A stretch of DNA of 27,102 nucleotides from Symbiodinium natans. Its lineage: Eukaryota > Sar > Dinophyceae > Suessiales > Symbiodiniaceae. This document shows, one piece after another, positions 8,773-16,545 of the stretch; position 1 is the first letter of the stretch; every line of letters begins with the position of its first letter. Position numbers and translations under genes: made by a program. The stretch lies in NCBI GenBank assembly GCA_905221605.1, contig CAJNDS010002747.1, positions 268,679-295,780 of the forward strand, written 5' to 3'. The notes beneath the pieces were generated by a model that did not search any database, was not told where the DNA came from, and saw nothing but the letters and a program-made list of their open reading frames with translations.

Positions 8773-9585
8773 GACAGCGGCGCCAGGAGACAGGGAGAGC
8801 ACGAGCCTCTTGACCTTGCCGGCAAAGGCACTGCGCTGACGCTGCTCCAAAGTCTGCGAGAAGGCCCCCCACAAGCGTCGTGTGCCCCCATCCTCCCTTT
8901 GCCCCAAAGCAATGTTCGCATCACGGATTCGACGAAGGACGTTAGCGAAGCGGTTCTGGGTCGCGCGGTCATCCTCGTCCTCCTTGGGCTCAATCGGGAC
9001 AATGGCGGTTCCTCGACGGATCCCTGTGGTGAACATGTTGTCTGTGTTCAGGTCCAGATCAAGTTGACGAACCAACTTGTTGATCTCCTGCAGCAAATGG
9101 TCCTTCGGCGTGTCCGGTGGAAACCCCCAATGACGATGGCCTTGCGGCGACCTTGTAGCGGCCCCGTGAGGCTAGATGGTCCCCCAGTGGTTGACCCCGA
9201 GGCGCTTCCCTTTTCAAGCTGTGCAATGCGTTCCTCCAGGTGGCTCAGACGGCAGCTCGTGTCATTGGCCTGCTCTTGCATTTTTGACTGCGCCTCTTGG
9301 ACCCCACGTATCTGTTCTTGTACTCCATCGATGCGTAAGTTGACCTTGTCGGCGATCCGGTCCTCCATACTATGCATGGCCACCTTGATTTCCCCCAAAA
9401 AGGTCTGCACTTCCGCACGCAGGGCTTGTCGGACTTCGGTGAGGTTCAAGGCCGCCTCCTGGCTGGGAATCTCCTCCGTGGGGGTGGCCGCATTCATCCT
9501 CGTCAGCGTGCACTGTCTCAAGCCCCTTTCTCTTGTGGCCCCCTTCTGGGCTGGAGCTCGCGAGCGTCGGGGTGATGTTCGCCAT
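8773..9585 (-). pseudogene. LINE-type retrotransposon ORF, N-terminal fragment with frameshifts
   Basis: Reading the minus strand from ATG at 9585-9583 gives MANITPTLASSSPEGGHKRK. Near 9495-9510 the protein-like sequence changes frame and continues as NAATPTEEIPSQEAALN. It then enters a coiled-coil-like stretch and RRKAIVIGG. A second shift lies at the C-run 9124-9128: one more base would give IGGFPPDTPKDHLLQEINKL. The third part holds GIRRGTAIVPIEPKEDEDD and FAGKVKRLVL. This resembles the RNA-binding-like N-terminal domain that precedes the endonuclease and reverse transcriptase in dinoflagellate LINE ORFs, recognised from memory. No endonuclease or RT follows. The last conserved part is near 8810. 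Confidence 0.6.
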
Positions 9586-9804
9586 GTCGTGGGTGTTCTT
9601 GTTGTCGGGGAGGTGGCGGCTCGGGTAGTCGTGGAAGAGGATGTCTCCCACCGCAGCGGTCACCGTAGGGCTGGAGGACAACTTTCGCGAGGCACACGCA
9701 AAGTAGAAGAAGTCGGATCGCAATCTCTCCCTCTCTCACCCCCTCTCTCTTGGTTTTCAAGTTGAGAGGCGGGACACAGGGGCTGCCTCTTGAGCACTCG
9801 CGGC

Positions 9805-9822
9805 CTTGAGCCAAAATGGCTA
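9805..9822 (-). other. Relic dinoflagellate spliced leader (DinoSL)
   Basis: On the minus strand these 18 bases read TAGCCATTTTGGCTCAAG, identical to the last 18 of the 22 bases of the conserved dinoflagellate spliced leader as I know it. The first four leader bases are not preserved. It lies 220 bases upstream of the LINE-like ATG on the same strand, so it marks the 5' end of a processed mRNA that went back into the genome. This is the strongest single indicator of the host group. Confidence 0.85.
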
Positions 9823-9845
9823 AGTGCAGAGAAGACGATAGGACC

Positions 9846-11778
9846 AGACTGGGACTGCCTCAAAGCCATTGTTGGGACCGGCTTCTGACGAAGTACCATC
9901 CTGGCGAGCCCTTCCTGCAGCAATACTTGGCTCCACGCAGGAAGGTCTGGAGGGGCGTCTGCCTGACGAAAGCGCTGAAAAAACGGCAGGATTGCTAAGG
10001 TCATCTCAACTTGCACTGTCACCTTGTGTACAGTGTAAGCTCAATCTACGTGTGTTCGGCGTATTCTATCGTTCTTTTGTTTTGCGGTGCACCTGTTGAT
10101 GTTTGTGTTGGTTGAAACGTCGTCTCATGCCGTTTTCTTGCGCTGAGCCTTTGCCGATCCCACATTCAGCATACATGCTCGTGTAAAGTGTATTTGTAAT
10201 ACATTCACGGTGAGCCAGCCTGTTGCTTGTCCAACTCAAGTTTAGGCATTAGGGTCAGGCTTTTTGGTCCGTCCAGTGAATGCTACGCGAGAGCCTCCCG
10301 AGGTGTTCATCGTGCGGCTGTGTGGAACCCTGCATGCCCAGGTGCCAGTGGTGATCAGCGGTGTTTTCCTCGAGCACTTCAAAGGAGGCTTTGCATACAG
10401 GAGCCATCCAGGGCTTGGAGTTCGATGGGTGCCAGTGGGTGTTCTGCAAGTGCCCTTTCCTTGCCACCCAGCCCCATCAAATTCACGTCTGAGCAAAGTG
10501 AAAATGCACGGGGCCCTGAGCAGGAAGGCTCTAAAATGCTTGAAGTGGTGAGGGCTGCCGGGGTCGAGGGTCAATTCTGTTTTATGTTTGCAGCTCTTAG
10601 AATCCGCAGCCATCCGTCGATCGGCTCCAGAACCCTGAACTGGGGTCCCGCTTCGGTGATGGGGCCGATGCTAGTCCAAGATGTCGGTTGCGCGATGTCG
10701 AACTTGTTATACTGTTAGTATAACGGGGAACATCCCAAGTTATGCAGTACATACCTGAAAATAGTAACACAGAGATATTGGACTATAGCGCACTGTCGCA
10801 CTGTTGGCTTTTGGTTCGGGACCGAGGGAAAACATCGGGTGGACAAGCTCGTCAAAGGTTGTAGATGTCGAGTTTCCACAGCCTGATACAGAGAGAGTGG
10901 GTTAAGAGGCTCCTTACTTGCCGCTTCAGCACATGATGGGCAATCCGCCAGAAACATCAAGCAAAGCAATACTTGGCATGCCCGTTCAGGAAGACTTGCG
11001 TGGAAGTGGTGCCTAAGCTTCTCTGTGGCAAGGGCGGAATGAGAAGTATTGCCACGAATCTAGATACCCATGTGTACCCATGAAAGCTATGTCCCGGGAG
11101 TGTCACTCCGACCCAGTAGTTGCTACCAATGAAGGCTGCCAGGGAAGCTGATGCATTGCACCGAAGACTTCTGTTCCCCAAATGCAAGTTCACTTCTCTC
11201 CTGAGAGACTTGCAAGAAATTAAATGCCATCACGGGCAGAAGCTACAGTCATGGATATCGGATAGTCGTCCTTGAATACACGCGCGGGAGGGCGGTAGTC
11301 ACATGGATCTTGTTTTGGAAAGCCTTTTGACGTTAAGGCACGGTGTTGAGTGGCAAGCCTCAGATCCGAGTGGCAAGCCCTGGGCCCTGCAAGGCCTTAA
11401 CAAATGACGACAGAGGAACCCCCAAACAGTTACAGCTAAGAAAGGAGGTTGGCTACCCTTCGAGGGATCAGGCCGTTTCGAGAAGACGAATACTGCGGCA
11501 TAACTAAGTAGGTTTGGTGGAAAAGCTAATAACGGCTCTCCCGAGTTCAGATTTAGCCGGAGGAAAGGCTAGGAGGAGTGGAGTCGGATTGGGAGCGAGG
11601 GCCGCCGGAATGATCGTGATTCGTGTGCTGCTTCTCCGCTCTTGGCTCCACATCTCCTCTTCTGCCATTTCTGCCTCAGCAGGACAGTTCTTTCATGGCT
11701 GTTCGTGAACTACGTACGTCCTTGTCAAAAACTGCATAATACAAAACCCTCAATTCCTTTTTGGTGTTGGTTTCCTTC
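9846..11778. other. No supported gene; unassigned intergenic or intronic DNA
   Basis: Open frames are short and mutually overlapping. The frame at 10264-10551 (+) contains a protein-like run (VFIVRLCGTLHAQVPVVISG) that could be an exon or an old pseudogene piece, but I recognise no family and see no clean splice sites around it. Nothing else here is convincing. Confidence 0.4.
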
Positions 11779-11898
11779 ATGGACAAGGCTTTGGAGAAGC
11801 TGCGGGGCCATGGAAGCGCCGATGCGATCCAGGAGTGCATTCTGACCCTGCACAAGGTGGCTGAGAATGCTGCCCAGAGCCCTGGGGACCAAATGAAG
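11779..11898 (+). CDS. Exon 1: first half of the PUB domain
   Basis: ATG at 11779-11781 opens MDKALEKLRGHGSADA, then CILTLHKVAENAAQSPGD. In PUB domains a helix with this pattern is followed within about eight residues by KYRxI; here KYRTI lies in the next exon, so the exon probably ends soon after GGGGAC (about 11890-11894). The exact donor is unclear; GA or GC donors are possible. The frame runs on as QMKPLKKNEA to TAA at 11920-11922, which is intron. Confidence 0.6.
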
Positions 11899-13881
11899 CC
11901 TTTAAAAAAAAATGAAGCCTAAAGTTGGGGTCATATACCCTCGAGATAGCCAAAAACTACCCTTTGCTGCTATAATTCCGGCTAGGGTAATCTGAACCCG
12001 AAAAGGCCCCCAAAACCCTTTTGGGGCTCATCTGGGCCCCCAAGGAAGTGGAACCCCACGAGCGGGGCCAAGTATCGCACCATCAAGCAGAGCAGCACCA
12101 CCATCACAAAGAAGGTCTGGTAGCCCAATGGTACCCCTTTCCCTTCTTTTTTTTGGGGTTCTGGTTCCCTTTTATAAAGTAACCGACCAAAAAAGGGGTG
12201 CCCTGATTATAATATGGTTACGGGGCTGCTGAGAAGGTGACGTCGCTGCCTGGTGGAAAGGACTGCTTGGTAGCCTTAGGCTTCGTGGACGCAGTCGAGG
12301 ATGGGGAGCCAGTTTGGCGAATCCCAGCTGACCAGGTGTGCGTGGGCAAGTTGTGGGACGGCCTTGCAGTACTTCGCACGGCAAAGGACGACTTGGCAAG
12401 TTTTGCAGTTGACCACGAGAAGAGCGAGGCAGCAAACCGGGCCGGAGGCATCGAAGGGACAGTGCGCGACATGCTCACCAGCCCGGCCAAGCTGAACCAG
12501 GTTCTCCGAAATCCGATGGTCAAGCAGATGATCGCTGCGAACCCAGATATGGTGGAAGGCTTTGTGAAAGCCATGCCTGAAGCCAAGGAGACCCTGGCAA
12601 TCTATCCAGAAATGAGGTCACAGCTTGAGGCGGTCATGGGCCGGCCGTTACGACTGGATGACGTCCCGGAGACAGCATCTTCAACAGTACCACTTTCCGT
12701 GTCGCCGGCACCACCGGCACATCTGACGGCGAACACTGTGCAAGCGTATCTTAGGTGCTGGGTGGGTAACCTTTTACTTTTTTTGGGTAACTCTAAATCC
12801 CCTTAACACCCGAGGGTTAACCTTTTTCCCCTAGGGAACTCAGCACCTAAGGTATGTGTACGACATCACCCAGGGCATGGCGAAAAGCATGTCAATGATG
12901 CTTGTTGGCCAACAGATTGACTTCGTACCTCACACTGGCATTGTCATCTTCGGGCGCGAGTATTTCTTTGGCGGCGGGCCATCTATTTGTGATACTCCCG
13001 GGATGTCTGTGCCAGTTCCAGTGGTAGAAACTCTGGTTCTAGGCGAGACAGCGAAGACTCGCGAAGAGCTAGAGACATACATCAACACTGTCCTCTCCCT
13101 CGAGCACAACGAGCAAAACTACAACCTGCTAAACCACAATTGCAATCACTTTGCAAGCGATGTCGCCAAGTTTCTCCTTAACAAAGGCCTCCCAGATCGC
13201 ATCCTCAACTTTGGTGACCAACTTGCCACAGCAAAAGGCCAGCACCTCCTTCGCATGATCGAGAACATGGAGAAGAACCTTCGGAGCAGTGGAAGCGGAA
13301 GTGGCCTAGTAGTAGAGTGGGTAACCTTTAAAACTTTTTTGGGGTAGCATCATCCCCTTATACTCCCAAAGGTTAGCACCTTTATTTCCCCAAGGTTACT
13401 GGACAACTAAGGTGGCAGCTTGAACCCATTTGGAAGCTCTGCAAATCCAGGTGGCTATTCGGCTCCCCCCAGCGCGGCTCCCGGAGCAAATGCGGAGATC
13501 CTGGGCCGTGACCATTCTTCCTAGCAGGGTAGGTGACCTTTAACCTTTTTTGGGGTAGTATAATCCCATTTAAATGTAGTAGAGTAGGTAACCTTCAACC
13601 TTTTTGGGGTAACATAATCCCCTTCTAATCCCAACGGTTAACCTTTAGTGCCCCCAGGTTCCTGGACAACTAAATCTTAGAGTTTCTGTTCGTGTTCCTG
13701 CCGAAGAAGGAATGTAAGGAACGTAGATTTTTTCGATTTCAACGCTCTCGCCACAACGCCGAGGATTGTTGCTCGTTTGAGGGAGATGGGTTTTCCAGAG
13801 GCGAAATGTCAACAGGCTGCCGCCACTTGCGAAGGGGATATGGATCTGGCGATTGCGCTGCTCATGTCTGAAAGCGATTGA
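11779..13881 (+). CDS. PUB-STI1-PPPDE (DeSI-like)-UBA protein, multi-exon gene
   Basis: This is the overall extent of a gene with six likely exons: 11779 to about 11890; about 12049-12114; 12237-12754; 12852-13303; 13412 to about 13507; about 13727-13881. The joined product is about 430-450 residues. Domain order is PUB (binds the p97/Cdc48 C-terminus in known proteins), an STI1-like Pro/Asn-rich helical repeat (as in ubiquilin), a PPPDE cysteine peptidase of the DeSI type (removes SUMO or ubiquitin) and a C-terminal UBA (binds ubiquitin). All four point to ubiquitin/p97-linked protein quality control in cytosol or nucleus. The catalytic His and Cys are present. Splice junctions 2, 3 and 4 are supported by frame; junctions 1 and 5 are approximate. 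No stop or frameshift inside the exons is needed. Confidence 0.75.
11895..12048 (+). other. Intron 1 (approximate), with a perfect small hairpin
   Basis: Spacer between the PUB half-exons. It contains a short direct repeat (AATGAAGCCT twice at 11892-11920) near its left end and a perfect inverted repeat, CCCCAAAA (12008-12015) with TTTTGGGG (12019-12026). The acceptor is probably AAG at 12046-12048, though one at 12062 is also possible. Confidence 0.45.
12049..12114 (+). CDS. Exon 2: PUB domain core (AKYRTIKQSSTTITKK)
   Basis: A short exon carrying the KYR-T-I core of PUB and the following polar turn. Its right edge is well fixed: AAG AAG joins to GTG ACG TCG CTG across a GT-AG intron in phase 0, giving ITKKVTSLPGGKDCLVALGF. 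That matches the end of PUB domains, where a Pro-Gly precedes an L-x-x-LGF helix. Confidence 0.65.
12115..12236 (+). other. Intron 2 (GT-AG, 122 nt), flanked by a 7-base direct repeat
   Basis: The donor is GTCTGG and the acceptor GAGAAG. AGAAGGT occurs across both splice sites (12110-12116 and 12232-12238), as expected if an introner inserted and duplicated its target. Internally it has CCCC/T-run and A-run/GGGG blocks that can pair. Confidence 0.7.
12237..12754 (+). CDS. Exon 3: end of PUB domain, STI1-like repeat and linker
   Basis: It opens with VTSLPGGKDCLVALGF, the C-terminal helix of PUB, then GEPVWRIPADQ. Downstream, from about 12440, comes an STI1-like segment: VRDMLTSPAKLNQVLRNPMV, then IAANPDMVEGFVKAMPE. 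The NP and xP helix breaks at regular spacing are typical of ubiquilin/Sti1 repeats, which hold client peptides or chaperones. A Ser/Pro/Ala-rich linker follows. The exon ends at CTT AG, and the split codon is completed to AGG by the next exon, giving QAYLRYVYDITQG. Confidence 0.72.
12755..12851 (+). other. Intron 3 (GT-AG, 97 nt), introner with terminal inverted repeats
   Basis: The left end with adjoining exon bases reads CTTAGGTGCTGGGT. The right end, reverse complemented, reads CTTAGGTGCTGAGT: 13 of 14 match. AGGT is repeated at both splice sites. Internally it has GGGTAACCTTTT and GGGTTAACC blocks shared with introns 4 and 5. Short size, inverted ends and shared sequence fit a DNA-transposon-like introner. 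Confidence 0.75.
12852..13303 (+). CDS. Exon 4: PPPDE / DeSI-type cysteine isopeptidase domain
   Basis: The domain starts at VYDITQGMAK and covers about 145 residues, the usual PPPDE length. The catalytic His is in FVPHTGIVIFG (codon 12931-12933), and FFGGG follows as in DeSI proteins. The catalytic Cys is in NLLNHNCNHFASDVAKFLL (codon 13141-13143); the N-H-N-C-N signature is the hallmark of the family. After the domain comes a helical stretch (LRMIENMEKNLR) and a Ser-Gly linker. The best right edge keeps the next exon in frame through a GC donor at 13304-13305. Confidence 0.82.
13304..13411 (+). other. Intron 4 (probable GC-AG, 108 nt), introner copy
   Basis: GTGGC flanks it on both sides (13301-13305 and 13412-13416). 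The internal sequence shares long blocks with the copy at 13574-13672, including TAGTAGAGT, TTTTTTGGGGTA, ATCCCCTT and GGACAACTAA. A GC donor with AAG acceptor keeps the Ser-Gly linker open into the next exon; a GT donor at 13309 would lead to a stop. GC donors are common in dinoflagellates. Confidence 0.62.
13412..13507 (+). CDS. Exon 5: Gly/Ser/Pro/Ala-rich linker
   Basis: It encodes a flexible linker (GGSLNPFGSSANPGGYSAPP). I place the right edge at GGGCC with a GT donor at 13508, because the frame meets TAG a few codons later (13523-13525). A later exon carries a clear UBA domain in a frame that this donor can reach. If the donor is wrong, the protein could end at that TAG without a UBA. 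Confidence 0.45.
13508..13726 (+). other. Intron 5 (approximate) holding one partial and one full introner copy
   Basis: From about 13529 there is a left-half copy (GGTAGGTGACCTTTAACC, then a T-run with GGGGTA and AATCCC), cut off near 13573. It is followed directly by a full copy at about 13574-13672, which starts GTAGTAGAGTAGGTAACC and ends GGACAACTAA. It reads like one introner inserted into, or next to, another. The acceptor ACGTAG at 13726 fits the frame of the UBA exon. Confidence 0.5.
13727..13881 (+). CDS. Exon 6: C-terminal UBA domain
   Basis: It encodes FDFNALATTPRIVARLREMG, FPEAKCQQAAATCEGDMD and LAIALLMSESD, then TGA at 13879-13881. It has the UBA signature: a hydrophobic first helix, the MGF loop, a second helix with C-x-x-A, and a third helix with D-x-A-x-x-L-L. 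UBA domains bind ubiquitin chains. That it belongs to the PPPDE gene rests on adjacency, strand, frame compatibility and functional fit; no intergenic gap or new start is apparent. Confidence 0.68.
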
Positions 13882-14027
13882 CCCCTGTCGACACCCATGT
13901 CTGGCGGTGCGGCAGAAAGCTTCGGCATTCATCAGAGAGTGATGATGCGCATGGTCGAAGGAAAAGTTGCGGGTTTGCCGGGCCTCAGTTGAGGGTTCCA
14001 GATTTTCTTAGGGGTATCCCTCATATA

Positions 14028-14051
14028 CCTAAACCCTAAACCCTAAACCCC
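14028..14051 (-). repeat. Interstitial telomere-like repeat (CCCTAAA)
   Basis: About three to four CCCTAAA units. Confidence 0.8.
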
Positions 14052-14155
14052 AATATGAGCTGCGCGCTTGTACGGCGTCCGCTGAGCTTCGCTCCCGAGC
14101 CTCCGAGGCCCAAGCCGCTGAAGTCCATTCGAGCGGCAGATTCTTGAATGCGTAG

Positions 14156-14185
14156 TTTAGGGTTTAGGGTTTAGGGTTTAGGGTT
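14156..14185 (+). repeat. Interstitial telomere-like repeat (TTTAGGG)
   Basis: About four TTTAGGG units, in the opposite orientation to the array 100 bases upstream. The two face each other and could pair as an inverted repeat. Confidence 0.85.
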
Positions 14186-14280
14186 CCAACTGGTCGAATG
14201 ACGCAGTCATCGCCGCTACTCACAAACCAGGACTTGTTCGCCGCCCCCCGACCTTCGGACCGAAACCAACCCACTATATC

Positions 14281-14375
14281 CCCCTGGGGAGTTAATTTTT
14301 ATTTTTGTTCATGTAAAACCCAAGGGGATATTCAAAATATTATTTTTATTAAGGTTCTAAGGGGAGTATAGTCCA
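14281..14375. other. AT-rich block bounded by CCCC/GGGG, possibly introner-related
   Basis: An AT-rich core lies between CCCCCTGGGGAG and AAGGGGAGTATAG, in otherwise GC-rich surroundings. Composition and GGGG/CCCC edges recall the introners in the neighbouring gene, but I cannot align it convincingly. Confidence 0.3.
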
Positions 14376-14587
14376 TCATCGTGGAACCCGACTGTGGCGA
14401 TGGACTTCTCGAGGCACGTCACAATGCCTGAGCCGATCAGTATAGAGAGAAGAAGTGTTTTGCTCGTTGCAAAACGCGAGCTTCACGCGACATAGCGCGG
14501 GTCGTCCGCAATCAGACCTATGCAGGCTGAAGATCGTTGTTGGTCGAAGCGGATTTCAGTCGACCCTGTGTGCGAAATCCCGGAACA

Positions 14588-14677
14588 ACCCTAATTAAAC
14601 CCTAAACCCTAAACCCCAAACCCTAAACCCTAAACCCTAAACCCTAAACCCCAAACCCAAACCCTAAACCCTAAACC
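14588..14677 (-). repeat. Interstitial telomere-like array (CCCTAAA / CCCCAAA)
   Basis: About twelve heptamers, most CCCTAAA, with CCCCAAA and shortened variants mixed in. Confidence 0.88.
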
Positions 14678-14763
14678 GACCCGGTTCTGCCGGGGTCCTT
14701 GTGACAAACACTGAAGGCAAGCCATGGATGTTCGGCGGCCCCCCCGGGCTCAGGATGCCGGAC

Positions 14764-14783
14764 GGGGGGGGGGGGGGGGGGGG
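14764..14783 (+). repeat. Poly-G run
   Basis: About 19 consecutive G. Its length should be treated as approximate. Confidence 0.8.
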
Positions 14784-15233
14784 CACAAGTGAAACGAACC
14801 GCAATCCAACCAAGCCCCTAAGCCTTAGCTCGTTCAGGGTTCTGGACAGATTGACGGGTACTGTGAGGTGCTTCCAGGCGGAGCGTCTGTCAATTTCGCC
14901 AACTGCTACACACCAAGCACCACCACGCCATATAATGCCATTTCGTAGGGCTCAGCATGTAGGTTTTTGGGTTTTTTCGATTTGGAATGCGAGGTTGAGG
15001 GCTTGAACAGGGGTGTCCTACTTCTCGGACTCGCAAGTGCTACCTTGTTGCACTGGCGGCCGCACTTGGCTAGTCCACTGCAAGTCATGCAAGACAAGAC
15101 TTGCCCCCCCCTGACCCCCAACCGCCTGATCCATTCCCTACCCCTCTCCCCCCTCCTTGGGGACCAAACGAACCCCCAAAAGGTGTATGGTACATTTGCC
15201 TTAATAGGAATTACCGTGGTCTAGGGCATATGG
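14784..15233. other. No gene recognised between poly-G run and telomere-like array
   Basis: Only short frames on both strands without motifs. Several C-runs are present. Confidence 0.4.
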
Positions 15234-15235
15234 CC

Positions 15236-15303
15236 CTTAAACCCTAAACCCTAAACCCTAAACCCTAAACCCTAAACCCTAAACCCTAAACCCTAAACCC
15301 TAA
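15236..15303 (-). repeat. Interstitial telomere-like array, nine CCCTAAA units
   Basis: Nine nearly perfect units, the cleanest such array in the window. The regularity suggests recent addition or expansion. Confidence 0.92.
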
Positions 15304-15414
15304 GGCTCCTTTGCCTCCAAGAGCTTCGAAGCTCCCCGCTGCCGTGACCGAGATCCCGTCGAGGCTTGACGCGTCTCGCTCACATTAAACGAGACATCTG
15401 GCCACTCGAAATTA

Positions 15415-15503
15415 GGGTCCCTTTTGGGTTCCGGATTATGAGGCGGCCCCTATGATTTGCTGATTATCAGGCGGCCCCCATGTAGGGTACCCAAAAGGGG
15501 ACC
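15415..15503. repeat. Small inverted-repeat element (about 89 bp)
   Basis: GGGTCCCTTTTGGGTTCC (15415-15432) is nearly the reverse complement of the right end at 15485-15503, which reads GGGTACCCAAAAGGGGACC. Inside, GATTAT(G/C)AGGCGGCCCC occurs twice. Size and build resemble the introners in the PPPDE gene, or a tiny MITE. Confidence 0.55.
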
Positions 15504-15681
15504 ATGACTTAGAGAGCTGACCATCTGAGTTACGTCCGTCGTTTGACACATCAGAAGGGTTAGACACATCGAAAGTTATGTCAGCGTCGACTCGCTCCAA
15601 ACAAGGAGGCCCAGAAATGCAAACGCGACATAGAGCGACGACAGCTTTGCATATTTCACGAGCCCAGGCGTCCAAAAGCTA

Positions 15682-15686
15682 TGACC
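15682..15686. repeat. Left target-site duplication (TGACC) of the LTR retrotransposon
   Basis: TGACC directly precedes the 5' LTR and recurs directly after the 3' LTR at 25033-25037. Five bases is the usual duplication length for LTR elements. Confidence 0.92.
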
Positions 15687-16481
15687 TGTTTCGCACCACG
15701 TCTTTCAGGTACTTTCGGGGGAGCAATTGTTTTGATGTCAGTTGATTTCGGGTTTGCTCCGGGATAGATGTCGACCTCCTCGCGGACGAGCCGGAATAGC
15801 GCACTGAGCCTTGGGATAGATGGAGGGGCCTGGATAGAATTTCGTGTGCTGTTGCTGTCTGGGCTTACAGGGCAACAAGACAGCAACATAAGCACACTGT
15901 ACATTCATTCACCTTTCTCTTTTGTTTGTTTCTTGACTTCGTACGTGTAGCTGCGCCCCGCCTGTACAGTTTCTTTTCGCCCCCGTGGATAGTGTCCCTG
16001 TACGTTGTGGATCTGATTAGCCAACTCGCAGCCGGAGGCCAGAGGAGCTAAAAGGATCGAGCGTTGACGAGGGATAGATCCTTCCCTAACCTTTGGGATA
16101 GTTATCTGTTCTCTTTACAACTCATAGCCGGAGGCCGGAGGATACTGAGGGCAGGTGGCTGTTCAGGTGAATATTGGGATAGGTGTACAACACGCAGCCG
16201 GACGGCTAGTGGATACATCTTGAACGATAGGTTACCACCCCCTGGAGATAGCAACTTTGGGGATCCTTCCGATAGTTAACGTCGGGAGTGGCTTGGAATA
16301 CTTGGCTAGCTACCTCGTGTTCCCCGTTGACAGGGATACTGTTACTTCTGGAGCAACTTAACACCTCACAACTGTAAATAACCAACTTCCTTGTCTACTT
16401 GGGTCTGATCAACCGGAATAGTGGACACAGTTTTTCAGTTCTTCGACGCGCAAGTTTTCCTTGATTTGGACACTTCGCACA
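15687..16481 (+). repeat. 5' long terminal repeat (795 bp)
   Basis: Starts TGTTTCGCACC and ends ACTTCGCACA. It is identical to the 3' LTR except at 16448. Short frames inside it appear in both copies and are not genes. It contains five exact GGGATAG and further GGAATAG/GGATAG copies. I cannot place the transcription start or the R/U5 border. Confidence 0.96.
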
Positions 16482-16493
16482 GGTTAAGAGCCT
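16482..16493 (+). other. Candidate primer binding site
   Basis: GGTTAAGAGCC follows the LTR directly. Its reverse complement, GGCTCTTAACC, would be the 3' end of a tRNA lacking only the terminal A. It is not the initiator-Met type usually seen in Ty1/copia elements. Position is typical; tRNA identity is unknown. Confidence 0.4.
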
Positions 16494-16545
16494 TGTAGTT
16501 TCTGTACCGACTGAGCCGAAGGCGAGGCGAGGATAGTTCAACGTC

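Larger units (their letters stand above)
8761..9845 (-). mobile_element. Retroposed LINE-type cDNA fragment with flanking 12-bp direct repeats
   Basis: The same 12 bases, GACGATAGGACC, occur at 8761-8772 and 9834-9845. Between them lies a minus-strand piece that begins with a spliced-leader relic and continues into a broken LINE-like ORF. This is the structure expected from insertion of a trans-spliced mRNA copy, with the direct repeats as target-site duplications. Unusually, the 3' end lies inside coding sequence and has no A-tail, so the copy is 3'-truncated or the right boundary was rearranged. Confidence 0.6.

Noticed and set aside
8554-9765. 403-codon + strand frame
   Set aside because: It starts in the AT microsatellite and runs antisense to the LINE-like fragment, which has the protein-like sequence and the leader relic on the minus strand.
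10227-10718. 163-codon + strand frame
   Set aside because: No motif and no splice or start context. A different overlapping frame (10264-10551) looks more protein-like, so neither can be supported.
15768-16279. Small frames of 60 and 71 codons that occur twice in the window
   Set aside because: They repeat at 24319-24830 only because they lie in the two LTRs; they show no protein features.
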